Shown in pieces: positions 1 to 7,723 of a DNA stretch of 21,908 nucleotides. The position numbers and the translations under genes were made by a program. The DNA is from RGIG1918 sp964570895 (lineage in GTDB: Bacteria; Cyanobacteriota; Vampirovibrionia; Gastranaerophilales; Gastranaerophilaceae), in contig CAZMZD010000020.1 in assembly GCA_964570895.1 (NCBI GenBank), positions 1 through 21,908 of the forward strand, written 5' to 3'. The notes beneath the pieces are model-generated. The model saw only the letters and a program-made list of their open reading frames with translations. It did not search any database and was not told where the DNA came from. Position 1 is the stretch's first letter; each line of letters opens with the position of its first letter.

Positions 1-146
1 CCGTTTCAAAATCTTTAGTTAAAGATTTTTCCACTCCATAGAGCTATTTGCTCTTGCGGGCTACACTCCGTATCCGCCCTACCAAAAATCCGCAGTTCAG
101 CATGACGCCTTTTGTTTTTATTTGTCAGGCAGTGCCTGACCTACAG
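1..146 (+). repeat. Long intergenic repeat, copy A (cut by window start)
   Basis: Positions 21-146 are identical, base for base, to 14023-14148. Positions 1-20 match 14003-14022 with four differences. The left end carries a perfect hairpin, AAAATCTTT/AAAGATTTT around a 4-base loop, followed by a purine/pyrimidine block containing GAGCTATTTGCTC. The right end includes a REP-like palindrome. A short reading frame inside it (from 48) is also present at 14050, but it starts with TTG, has no ribosome binding site and reads through palindromes, so I treat it as non-coding. The copy may continue left of the window. Confidence 0.85.
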
Positions 147-180
147 CTTTATGTTGTTGGGCAAGTATGCCCAACCTACA
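121..180 (-). repeat. Two REP-like palindromes
   Basis: 121-145 reads, on the minus strand, TGTAGG then a TCAGGCACTGCCTGA palindrome. 156-180 reads TGTAGG then TTGGGCATACTTGCCCAA. Both have the GTAG head and a stem with a short central loop, the layout of REP elements. They sit just beyond the 3' end of ybeY, where they could also act as transcript-end hairpins. Confidence 0.75.
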
Positions 181-189
181 CTCTGCTAT

Positions 190-678
190 TTATACATCTA
201 ATCTTTCAAAAACTTTCTTTTGAATATCAACCACAAAATTATAATCGTCTTCTGTCATGTGGTCAAAACCTAAAAGATGAAGCACGCCATGTGTTAATAA
301 AACTGTCATTTCCTCTTCTTGCGCTAAATTATTTTCAAGCGCTTGTCTTTTAGCTGTATCTGTTGAAATTATGATGTCCCCAAGCTCAATTGTGTTTTCA
401 ACAACAAACTTCATATCATCATCAAAAAACAAAGCAAATGTTATAACATCAGTTGGTTTATCTATATTTCTATATTCTTTATTAATTTCATGAATTTCTA
501 AATCCGTGCAAAACGTGATACCAAAGTTAAAATCACAATTTTGATATTCAGTTAAATGAGGAGTATTTTTCACTAATTCAAAAGTGTTTGAAAACACTTC
601 TTGAGCGCGTTTTTGCCAAAAAGTTTCGTCAAAAATAAAATTTTCATTCGTGTTTTCAATTGTTATTTTTGTCTTCAT
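190..678 (-). CDS. ybeY: Endoribonuclease YbeY, 16S rRNA maturation / ribosome quality control
   Basis: YbeY is a zinc-dependent single-strand endoribonuclease acting in 16S rRNA 3'-end processing and ribosome quality control. The signature HGVLHLLGFDH lies at residues 130-140, giving the three metal-binding histidines H130, H134 and H140. The upstream family motif is also present (NKEYRNIDKPTDVITF, about 66-81). I start it at the ATG at 678, giving 162 aa; the longer frame to 714 begins with TTG and adds a lysine-rich stretch that is not family-like. With this start it overlaps the end of pgpH by 23 bases, so the two are probably translated from one transcript. The order pgpH-ybeY is the usual neighbourhood in many bacteria (yqfF-yqfG in Bacillus). 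Confidence 0.93.
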   Translation of the reverse strand: MKTKITIENTNENFIFDETFWQKRAQEVFSNTFELVKNTPHLTEYQNCDFNFGITFCTDLEIHEINKEYRNIDKPTDVITFALFFDDDMKFVVENTIELGDIIISTDTAKRQALENNLAQEEEMTVLLTHGVLHLLGFDHMTEDDYNFVVDIQKKVFERLDV

Positions 679-2866
679 TTTGTTTTTCTTTATTTTCTTC
701 CACTTTTTTTGCAATTTTCTTTTCTAGTGCTTCTTCTTTACTTAGCAGAAGGCGGATTTTTGTTTCGTCTAAATCGCTCAAATCAGGCTTTTCATATTTG
801 ACCCTATCATGCATCATACCTTTCATAATTCTGCTAAAAGTAGTTGCGATGATTTTAATATCTTTTAAAGTAAGCGGGCTGTCTGAAAGCTGACCGTCGT
901 TCAATCTTTCAGTGATAATTTTATTTATCATTTCTTCAATTTCTTCTTGCGTTGCGCCTTTTAATGAACGAACAGCGCTTTCAACCGCGTCTGCCAACAT
1001 TAAAATTGCAATTTCTTTAGTCGAAGGTTTAGGCCCAGGGTATCTAAATTGCTCCATATCAACTGCATCAAGCCCTTCTTCGCTCACTGCTCTATTATAA
1101 AAATGCCCTGCAAGGCTATCGCCGTGGTGTTGTTGGATAAAATCTATAATTGCTTGAGGCAAGTGGTGTTCTTTAGCGAGTTCCGCGCCATCTCTTGTGT
1201 GAGAAGTGATAACCATTTTGCTCAACCTTGGGTTAAGTTTTAACTTATCATGCGGATTTTCAATATCAAAATATGATTGGTTTTCAATGAAAAATTGAGG
1301 TCTTTTTAATTTGCCAATATCGTGATAAATTGCCCCAACGCGCGCAAGTATTGGGTCTGCGCCAATTGCTTCAGCAGCCGCTTCGCACAAGTTTGCAACC
1401 GTCATTGAATGGTGATATGTCCCAGGGGCTTTATGTTCAAGGTTGCGGAGCAGGTCTTGTTTGTGGTCTGTAAGTTCTATTAAAGAATACGGCGTGAAAA
1501 CTTTAAAAATGTCTTCAATTAAAGGAATAAGCCCAAGGGCAATAATGCCTGAAATAATACCATTTAAAAGGCAAAGCGAGGCATGGATTATTGTGTCTAA
1601 ATTTGCAAAAGTGACAAGCTGCCCTTTAAACAAAGCAATGAGGCAAGTGGTCAAAAACATCACAATACCGACTTCAAAACCACATTTTATAATATCAAAT
1701 CTTTTTGAATAATTAATTTTTGAAGATGAGAAAACTCCCATAATCGAACCAAACAAAAAGATTGAAATAAGTTGCATATCAAATTGAAGCGTCATCGAAA
1801 ATAACACAAGGAATAAAATTGAGAACAAAAATGCGATGTTTGGGGAAGTGAACACGGAAAGAATAATTACAAACGCCGGTATCGGCATTAAATATCCCCA
1901 AGTGGCGCCGGTGTTTAACATAGCGGCGCAAATAACGGTTAAAATTATCGAAGTAACTGATAAAATCGCAATATAGTTGGATTTATAAAACTTCGGCTCA
2001 TATCTTTTAATATATAGCATTGCAGCAAGAACTGTGATAAGAGAGAGTAAAAACATGCCCATAATTCCCCACTTATCAAGCTCAAACACATTATAACCGG
2101 ATTTTTCAATCGCAGCTTTTTTAAGTTCTGTCACAGGCTCGCCTTCGCGCAAAATGTAATCGCCTTTTTTAAACTTCACAACATGCGGCCTTACAAGGTT
2201 TCTCGCGTTTCTTCTCGCAATTTCTGTTGCATATTCGTCTTCGATCAAGTTTGGAGTTATAATATGCTCTAAAATTCCTGAAATGATTTGCACATCTTGC
2301 TTTTTAGCATTTGCGCCAAGCGTTTTTTTAGTTATATTTTCAACTTTTAATTCCGGAAACTCAACGTCAGTTATTCCTTCTGCTAAAACATGCGCAAGCA
2401 CATAATTTGAATTTGTGAAAATATCTTCAATTTCATTTACGGAAGCGCTTAGAAGAAACCTTGTGACTGCTCTTTCTTTATCAGGGTTATTAATTTCGAG
2501 CATTTGAATAAGTTTTGCATATTTTTCATCAGCAGAAATATCTGCTTCTTTCACATTTTTTATTTCTTGTTCAAAATTTCTCAAACTGTTTTTAACATAA
2601 GTTTCATCTATTGGGGTAATAATCGGGCGGACTTTGCTTGCTCTTTCTCTTCTTTGAAACTCTGTTTTTCGCGAATCTGTAACATCAAAATCGAATTTCG
2701 CGATGACATCTCTTTTACTTATGCCATTTTCATAAAATTTTTGGCTTGAATAATATTTGAAAGCAAGAATTGTTGTTATCAAAAGTGACACTGAAACAAG
2801 AATTATTAAGCTTTTTAAGAAAGCATTATTTTCTAATCTTGTTTGGAAATCATTGATTTTAAACAT
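656..2866 (-). CDS. pgpH: PgpH-type membrane HD phosphodiesterase (cyclic-di-AMP hydrolase)
   Basis: 736 aa, the 7TMR-HD architecture of PgpH/YqfF, which hydrolyses cyclic-di-AMP and thereby affects osmolyte and cell-wall homeostasis. One N-terminal membrane segment (about 18-36) is followed by an external domain to about 260, containing the typical FKKGDYILREGEPV stretch. Then comes a cluster of membrane helices (about 268-450) and a cytoplasmic HD domain from about 470. HD-domain residues are intact: the KAPGTYHHSM block at 479-488 and YHDIGKL at 514-520, supplying H515 and D516. The ATG at 2866 follows a good ribosome binding site (AGAGGAAA, minus strand). A TATAAT-like -10 lies at 2902-2907 on the minus strand, in the 73-base gap shared with the divergent glycosidase gene. 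Confidence 0.93.
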   Translation of the reverse strand: MFKINDFQTRLENNAFLKSLIILVSVSLLITTILAFKYYSSQKFYENGISKRDVIAKFDFDVTDSRKTEFQRRERASKVRPIITPIDETYVKNSLRNFEQEIKNVKEADISADEKYAKLIQMLEINNPDKERAVTRFLLSASVNEIEDIFTNSNYVLAHVLAEGITDVEFPELKVENITKKTLGANAKKQDVQIISGILEHIITPNLIEDEYATEIARRNARNLVRPHVVKFKKGDYILREGEPVTELKKAAIEKSGYNVFELDKWGIMGMFLLSLITVLAAMLYIKRYEPKFYKSNYIAILSVTSIILTVICAAMLNTGATWGYLMPIPAFVIILSVFTSPNIAFLFSILFLVLFSMTLQFDMQLISIFLFGSIMGVFSSSKINYSKRFDIIKCGFEVGIVMFLTTCLIALFKGQLVTFANLDTIIHASLCLLNGIISGIIALGLIPLIEDIFKVFTPYSLIELTDHKQDLLRNLEHKAPGTYHHSMTVANLCEAAAEAIGADPILARVGAIYHDIGKLKRPQFFIENQSYFDIENPHDKLKLNPRLSKMVITSHTRDGAELAKEHHLPQAIIDFIQQHHGDSLAGHFYNRAVSEEGLDAVDMEQFRYPGPKPSTKEIAILMLADAVESAVRSLKGATQEEIEEMINKIITERLNDGQLSDSPLTLKDIKIIATTFSRIMKGMMHDRVKYEKPDLSDLDETKIRLLLSKEEALEKKIAKKVEENKEKQNEDKNNN

Positions 2867-2939
2867 AATATTTCCTCTAAAATAAATTCAAATTTATTAA
2901 TATTATACATTAAGTTAAACAATACGTTATAATAATTCT
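2867..2939. promoter_or_regulatory. Divergent promoter region pgpH / GH13 operon
   Basis: A 73-base AT-rich gap between divergent genes. Minus strand: TATAAT at 2902-2907, without a convincing -35. Plus strand: TATAAT at 2928-2933, only 6 bases before the ATG at 2940 and with no Shine-Dalgarno sequence. If this -10 is used, the glycosidase message would start at or next to its start codon. No -35 matches well on the plus strand either, so the calls are tentative. Confidence 0.4.
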
Positions 2940-4490
2940 ATGAAGAAAATTTTATTAATACTATTGTTCACAGTAATTATACAACAGACCTCTTTTGCCT
3001 CAACCCATTGGACAAATGATTTACGCGAAAAATTCCTTGCAAAAGAAGCCGTGTTTTACACAATAAACATAAGAACTTTTAACGCACAAGACTTAAACGG
3101 CAACGATATTATCGAAGAAGAGCTTGGCGAAGCGCGCGGAACTTTTATAAATGCTATTGAAAAACTTGATTATGTGAAAAATCTTGGCGTGAACACAATT
3201 TATTTGCTTCCAATCACAAAAACAGGAAAGCTTAAAGCGCTTGGCACAGCAGGTTCGCTATATGCACTTGATAGTTTCAACGAAATAAGCCCATATTTAG
3301 ATGATAAAAACAACTCGCTTTCTGTCGAGGAAGAAGCAAAATTATTTATCGATGAAGCACATAAAAGAGGCTTGAGAGTGGTTCTTGATATACCTGCTTG
3401 TGGAAGCTATGACTTAACTCTCACAAAACCTTCATTATTTATAAGAAACAAAAAAGATGACACCATCACTCCTTCAGATTGGACAGATGTTCGACTTTTT
3501 AAAGTCTACGAAGAAAGAAACCAATTAAATCAAGAGCTCATTGAAGCATACAAAAGTTTTGTAGATATGGCGCAAAATATAGGCGCAGACGGCATTAGAG
3601 CAGATGTTGCAGGAATTAAACCTTACGAATTTTGGAATGAAGTAATTTCTTATGCAAGAAAAAAAGATAGCAATTTTATGTTTGTGGCAGAAATTTCTGC
3701 GAGCTGGAAAAACCCAATTAAACCTTGGGGCAAATTTGAAAGCATAGAAGGGCTGTTGGACGCCGGTTTTGACGGTTTTTATTCTAATTTAGGTGAAATA
3801 TCTAACATTGAAACAAAAAAAGAATTTGCAAAAAAACTCTCGGTTGACGATAAAATTTTGAAAAAATATGAAGGCAGAAGGGCGGTGCTTGGCGCATTTG
3901 CAACTCATGACCAAATTAGCCCAACTCATAAAAATTCAAAAAATTATTGGGAGCAAGTTTTATGGTTAAATTTAACTCTTCCTGTGAATAGCTACTTTTT
4001 AGACGGTTTCCCATCGGGCGACAAATTTGACTATAAATTTGAAAATAAAAAAGCGACCACAACTAACACTGATGACGATTTTTATTTCTTGCATTCTGGA
4101 AAAATGGATATATTCAACTTTTCAAGACAACCTCTTAAAGAAAATAATGAATATATGAGCTCTTTTGAAGAAGGAATCAGGTTTAATAAATTTGCAGGCG
4201 ATATAGTGTCAAAAGGCAAATTTATAAAGCTTAAAACAAACTCCGACAAAGTTTTTGCTTATATGATGAAACATGGGGAAGATAGAGTTATAACGATTGT
4301 CAACTTGGATAAAGAAAATAATATTAAAACAAAAGTTGTTGTTCCAAAATTAAATAAAAAAAGCTATTTCTTAAAAATTAAAGCACAAGACGCGCCAAAA
4401 GTTAAAAGAAGAAAATTAATTTCAAAGCTCGAAAGTGGTGAAATTCAAGTGTTTGCATTTTCCAAGAAAAATAAAGAAGGAAAACTATGA
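2940..4490 (+). CDS. Secreted GH13 (alpha-amylase family) glycosidase with atypical region I
   Basis: 516 aa with a Sec signal peptide (residues 1-20, ending SFA). The (beta/alpha)8 barrel of family GH13 shows GIRADVA (R220, nucleophile D222), VAEIS (acid/base E251) and ATHDQ (H323, D324), so the catalytic triad is present. Region I, usually DxVxNH, reads DIPACG at 150-155: the aspartate stays but the asparagine and the substrate-binding histidine are absent. A small C-terminal beta domain (about 430-505) is expected from length. The exact substrate cannot be told; alpha-glucans are the family norm. It overlaps the next gene by ATGA, so the two are probably translationally coupled and both export to the periplasm or outside. 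There is no Shine-Dalgarno before the ATG. Confidence 0.85.
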   Translation: MKKILLILLFTVIIQQTSFASTHWTNDLREKFLAKEAVFYTINIRTFNAQDLNGNDIIEEELGEARGTFINAIEKLDYVKNLGVNTIYLLPITKTGKLKALGTAGSLYALDSFNEISPYLDDKNNSLSVEEEAKLFIDEAHKRGLRVVLDIPACGSYDLTLTKPSLFIRNKKDDTITPSDWTDVRLFKVYEERNQLNQELIEAYKSFVDMAQNIGADGIRADVAGIKPYEFWNEVISYARKKDSNFMFVAEISASWKNPIKPWGKFESIEGLLDAGFDGFYSNLGEISNIETKKEFAKKLSVDDKILKKYEGRRAVLGAFATHDQISPTHKNSKNYWEQVLWLNLTLPVNSYFLDGFPSGDKFDYKFENKKATTTNTDDDFYFLHSGKMDIFNFSRQPLKENNEYMSSFEEGIRFNKFAGDIVSKGKFIKLKTNSDKVFAYMMKHGEDRVITIVNLDKENNIKTKVVVPKLNKKSYFLKIKAQDAPKVKRRKLISKLESGEIQVFAFSKKNKEGKL

Positions 4491-5635
4491 AAAAATTTCT
4501 TCTTATAATAACTTTATTTTGTGCAATTTTTAATGCAGCATACGCAGACGTAAACGAGCTTGCAGAAGATATTTTGCTAAAAAAACAAATCGCGCAGATG
4601 TTAATTGTGGGGTTTAATGAAAGCACTTTAACAAAAGAGAACCCAATATATTCTGATATAAAAGATTTAGGAATTGGCGGAGTCATTTTATTTTCAAAAA
4701 ATGCCGACAAAACTCAAACAAAACTTAGAAAAAACATACAAAACTTTAATCAGCTTAAAAAATTAAACGAGGACTTACAGAGCATTTCAGAAATTCCCTT
4801 GTTTATATCTATTGACCAAGAAGGCGGGCTTGTTTCAAGGCTAAGCCCGAGTTATTTTGTTGTATCAACATATAGCGCAGGTTTTTTGGGGCAAAAAAAT
4901 GATTTGAAATTTACGCACGCAGAAGCAGAAAAAACAGCAAAAACGCTTTCAGCTCTTGGAATAAATGTGAATTTTGCGCCCGTTGTTGACCTTGATATAA
5001 ATAAGAATTCAAAAATAATATCCGGACTCAGAAGAAGTTATTCAGATAACCCAAAAACCGTATCAGCACACGCAAGAGAAGTTATTTTAGCTCATAATAA
5101 ATATAATATAATAACAACCCTTAAGCATTTCCCGGGGCATGGAAGCGCGCAAGGCGACACTCACTTAGGCTTTGTGGACATTTCAAACACATATACAAAA
5201 GAAGAAATTTTGCCATATAAAACTTTAATAAATGAAAAAATAGTGACAGGGGTTATGGTATCGCACTTGTATAATAAAAATATTGATGAAAAATATCCTG
5301 CGAGCATGTCGCACGATTTCGTCACAAAAAAACTTATAAAAGAATTAAATTTTGATGGTTTAATTTTTACTGATGATATTCAAATGGAGGCTATAAGAAA
5401 TAATTATAGCTTTGAAGAAGCTCTTGAAAAGGCGATTTTGGCAGGTTGCGATGTTATTGTTATAGGAAACAATTTACACTATGATAAAGATGTTGCAAAA
5501 AATGCGGTTGAAATAATTTTTAATTTGATTAAAAATGAAGTAATATCAAAAGAGAGAATTGCTTTTTCTTATGATAAAATAATGAAAGCAAAAGAAAATT
5601 TTAGAAAAAATGAACAAGCTGATAGAGAAGATTAA
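4487..5635 (+). CDS. nagZ: GH3 beta-N-acetylglucosaminidase, NagZ-like, exported
   Basis: 382 aa, single-domain GH3. Landmarks are IDQEGGLVSRL (109-119), the KHFPGHG loop (213-219) with the Asp-His dyad D224/H226 in GDTHLG, and IFTDDIQM with nucleophile D296. The dyad on a mobile loop and the short length are typical of NagZ, which releases GlcNAc from muropeptides or related glycans. Unlike the cytoplasmic NagZ of Escherichia coli, this one begins with a clear signal peptide (1-20, ending AYA), so it likely works in the periplasm or outside. The ATG sits in an ATGA overlap with the GH13 gene; its 3' end overlaps nadA by 26 bases. Another GH3 beta-hexosaminidase specificity remains possible. 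Confidence 0.88.
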   Translation: MKKFLLIITLFCAIFNAAYADVNELAEDILLKKQIAQMLIVGFNESTLTKENPIYSDIKDLGIGGVILFSKNADKTQTKLRKNIQNFNQLKKLNEDLQSISEIPLFISIDQEGGLVSRLSPSYFVVSTYSAGFLGQKNDLKFTHAEAEKTAKTLSALGINVNFAPVVDLDINKNSKIISGLRRSYSDNPKTVSAHAREVILAHNKYNIITTLKHFPGHGSAQGDTHLGFVDISNTYTKEEILPYKTLINEKIVTGVMVSHLYNKNIDEKYPASMSHDFVTKKLIKELNFDGLIFTDDIQMEAIRNNYSFEEALEKAILAGCDVIVIGNNLHYDKDVAKNAVEIIFNLIKNEVISKERIAFSYDKIMKAKENFRKNEQADRED

Positions 5636-6515
5636 CAAACTAAAAAAAGAAAAGAACGCGATTATTCTTGCACATTGCTACCAAAAGCCGGAAATTGATT
5701 TTGTTGCGGATTTTGTTGGCGATTCCCTAAAATTAAGCCAAGAAGCGGCAAAAACAAACGCTGATATTATTGTTTTTGCGGGTGTTTATTTTATGGCACA
5801 AACTGCAAAAATATTATCGCCGGAAAAGAAAGTTCTTCTCCCAAGGTTTGACTCCGGTTGCCCAATGGCAGATATGGTGAACAGGGAACAAGTTATTGAA
5901 TTTAAAAAACAACACCCAAACACCACAACCGTGTGCTATATAAACACAACTGCGGAAGTGAAAGCAGAATGCGATATGTGCGTTACAAGTTCAAACGCAA
6001 TCAGAGTTGTGAAAGCACTTAACAAAGATAAAATATTGTTCTTGCCGGACGCCAATTTAGGACGATGGATTGAAAAAAATTGCGAAGGGGTGGAAGTTAT
6101 TAAATATTCAGGTTGTTGCCCTGTGCACTTTGATATAACCGTGCAAGAACTCGAAAAAATCAAGAAAGAACAGCCAAATGCTATTGTTCTTATGCACCCA
6201 GAATGTAATGAAAAATCGCTCGAAATGGCTGATTTTATTGGTTCTACAACAGAAATTATGAATTTTGTAAAAAATTCAGACGAAAAAGAATTTATTATCG
6301 CAACAGAGCTTGGCGTACTCCAAAGACTTGTTCGCGATTATCCTGATAAAAACTTCTATTTAGCAACATCTAAAGCAGTTTGCCCTAATATGAAGAAGAA
6401 CAATTTAGAAGATATTTTACATGTTTTGGAAACAGAAGAAAATGAAATTATTGTCGAAGATACACTTATTGAGAAATCTTTGCTTCCAATTCGTCGCATG
6501 TTAGAAATAAAATAG
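5610..6515 (+). CDS. nadA: Quinolinate synthase NadA
   Basis: 301 aa, the normal length for NadA, which condenses iminoaspartate with dihydroxyacetone phosphate to quinolinate in NAD synthesis, using a [4Fe-4S] cluster. The N-terminal AHCYQKPEI, the FAGVYFMAQTAK block and the three cluster cysteines are visible: C84 in DSGCPMADM, C170 in CCPVHF and C258 in VCPNMKK. The start lies inside the end of the GH3 gene (26-base overlap), which implies co-transcription with two exported glycosidases, an odd partnership. Neither nadB nor nadC is in the window. Confidence 0.95.
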   Translation: MNKLIEKINKLKKEKNAIILAHCYQKPEIDFVADFVGDSLKLSQEAAKTNADIIVFAGVYFMAQTAKILSPEKKVLLPRFDSGCPMADMVNREQVIEFKKQHPNTTTVCYINTTAEVKAECDMCVTSSNAIRVVKALNKDKILFLPDANLGRWIEKNCEGVEVIKYSGCCPVHFDITVQELEKIKKEQPNAIVLMHPECNEKSLEMADFIGSTTEIMNFVKNSDEKEFIIATELGVLQRLVRDYPDKNFYLATSKAVCPNMKKNNLEDILHVLETEENEIIVEDTLIEKSLLPIRRMLEIK

Positions 6516-6626
6516 CATTTTTTTAAAATTTTTTTATTAATTTTGGCAAATTTTTGCTGTTTTTTTGTTGAAAAAATAATAAGTGTACAATCGACATTTA
6601 TTTAATTTTAAAATAGCCTGTTGGCA

Positions 6627-6650
6627 AAAACCCTTGTAAATCAAGGTTTT
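6627..6650. terminator. Hairpin after nadA, possible terminator
   Basis: AAAACCCTTG / CAAGGTTTT with a short loop forms a stem of about nine pairs with one bulge. It has no T-run on the plus strand but a five-T run on the minus side. It uses almost the same stem as the terminator at 7050-7077. It could end the nadA operon weakly; confidence is low. Confidence 0.35.
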
Positions 6651-6670
6651 AAAGAAATTAAAAAAGGGGG

Positions 6671-6749
6671 TTGACAAATAAAAATAATAGAGTAATAATA
6701 TAAGAGTAATGAACAAGTGTTCAAACAACACTTTAAAAAAGAAAAGGAG
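6671..6749 (+). promoter_or_regulatory. Strong promoter, LexA-like palindrome and RBS of the small gene at 6758
   Basis: A perfect -35 TTGACA lies at 6671-6676, with -10 candidates TAATAA at 6693 (16-base spacer) or TAATAT at 6696 (19). At 6710-6723 the leader has TGAACA-AG-TGTTCA, a 6-bp-arm palindrome matching the Gram-positive LexA (DinR) core GAAC-N4-GTTC. It lies just past the predicted start point, where a repressor could block initiation or elongation. The ribosome binding site AAGGAG is at 6744-6749, eight bases before the ATG. Confidence 0.65.
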
Positions 6750-6757
6750 TTAATCCA

Positions 6758-7000
6758 ATGAAAATTCAAAAAGTAAATAACAACTTAATAAATCAAAACA
6801 GACCAAGCTTCAAAGCTGGTGTTCAAACTTCATACGGCGTTTCTTACATCCCAAAGAAAAATGTCGTAGAAAACGGTTTCTTCGAAGGATTCTTAGGAAT
6901 TTTGAAAAACTCAAACTCTTTGTTTAACGCTAAAGCTCAACAAAGAACACAATCAATAAAAGAAGGTATGGAACAAACCTCACTTGATTTTACAGCATAA
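6758..7000 (+). CDS. Small protein of unknown function with N-terminal MKI...SFKAG peptide
   Basis: 80 aa, no recognised domain, no signal peptide and no membrane segment. It opens MKIQKVNNN and carries RPSFKAG at 15-21, similar to the openings of other proteins in this window (18862, 20094 and the frame at 11569). The middle has a short hydrophobic stretch (GFFEGFLGIL) and the end is polar. The gene is convincing because it combines a perfect TTGACA promoter, an ideal AAGGAG ribosome binding site and a strong terminator, which suggests high expression or tight regulation. A LexA-type palindrome in the leader raises the possibility of DNA-damage control. Function unknown. Confidence 0.75.
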   Translation: MKIQKVNNNLINQNRPSFKAGVQTSYGVSYIPKKNVVENGFFEGFLGILKNSNSLFNAKAQQRTQSIKEGMEQTSLDFTA

Positions 7001-7049
7001 CAACACAACAACATAACAACACCTAACATATATGGCCGAAGAAACGGTT

Positions 7050-7077
7050 AAAACCCTTGATTTAATCAAGGGTTTTT
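7050..7077 (+). terminator. Rho-independent terminator of the small gene
   Basis: AAAACCCTTGATT / AATCAAGGGTTTT stem with a minimal loop, followed by TTATTTTAT on the plus strand. It sits 50 bases after the stop of the 80-aa gene. Confidence 0.85.
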
Positions 7078-7142
7078 ATTTTATATAATCTTAAATCGGC
7101 TTATAAGACGGCAAAAGTGCAAAGTCCACTTCTTGAATTTTG

Positions 7143-7208
7143 ATTTGTCAGGCAATGCCTGACAAATCAAAATAAATAGTTGCATGGTGCGTATAAACGC
7201 ACCCTACA
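7143..7208. repeat. Two REP-like palindromes between convergent genes
   Basis: 7140-7168 is a near-perfect palindrome with core TTTGTCAGGCAATGCCTGACAAA; this copy lacks the GTAGG head. 7186-7208 reads, on the minus strand, TGTAGGGTGCGTTTATACGCACC. They lie between the terminator of the small gene and the 3' end of fliQ. Confidence 0.75.
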
Positions 7209-7231
7209 AGTTCCACATTCCATTTTAAATA

Positions 7232-7723
7232 TTATTTGCCTTGGTTATTTTTATTAATTTGCATTCTTTCAAGCAAATTTGCTCCGCCTTGCTCAAACGC
7301 CGGCCCGCCTGAGTGAGTTTCGCCCGTCTTGGCCGCTTCTGAAGGGCGCGGAAGAGAGTTTTTAATTTTACCCTCTAGCTGCCCAGGGCCTGCATAAAAT
7401 TCTTTCAAGAAAGGTTTTGTATGCTTGTAATAATCCGGTGGCAAAACATAGCTATCCGATTTTGGTATAACATTAAACGCAATGCCTGTACCTTCAATTA
7501 GAAAATCGGTAAGGGTTTTAGTATACCAACTTCCGAGGATAATTATGGTTAAAAACACGCATAAAATCTTAGGCGCAGCAGCAATTGTTTGTTCTTGAAC
7601 TTGAGTTACCGCTTGCAAAATGCCGACAACAAGACCAATGCCCGCAGCAACAAGCACGCAAGGAAGAGAAACCATCAACATTACGACAAAACCTTTTGCC
7701 AAATATTCCATCATAACTTCCAT
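7232..7723 (-). CDS. fliQ: Flagellar export gate protein FliQ with a long C-terminal extension
   Basis: FliQ is a small integral membrane subunit of the type III export gate, together with FliP and FliR. The family core is clear: two hydrophobic helices (about 10-37 and 52-75) around the hallmark GILQAVTQVQEQTIAAAPKI (residues 30-49). The family is normally about 90 aa. This protein is 163 aa, adding some 70 residues after residue 90 that are rich in Pro, Gly, Lys and Glu and have no membrane segment. The ATG overlaps the fliP stop by one base (TGATG). fliR, flhB and flhA do not follow; the cluster ends here, so the rest of the export apparatus must be elsewhere. The injectisome homologue SctS is an alternative, but the partner genes favour flagellar origin. 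Confidence 0.88.
   Translation of the reverse strand: MEVMMEYLAKGFVVMLMVSLPCVLVAAGIGLVVGILQAVTQVQEQTIAAAPKILCVFLTIIILGSWYTKTLTDFLIEGTGIAFNVIPKSDSYVLPPDYYKHTKPFLKEFYAGPGQLEGKIKNSLPRPSEAAKTGETHSGGPAFEQGGANLLERMQINKNNQGK

Noticed and set aside
48..353. Plus-strand frame whose first 33 residues are identical to those of a frame at 14050
   Set aside because: The identity comes from the 126-base DNA repeat; the frame starts with TTG, passes through REP palindromes and diverges after the repeat, so it is not a gene family.
190..714. Longer ybeY start at 714
   Set aside because: The start would be TTG without a ribosome binding site and would add a Lys-rich tail derived from the pgpH coding end; the ATG at 678 fits the family.
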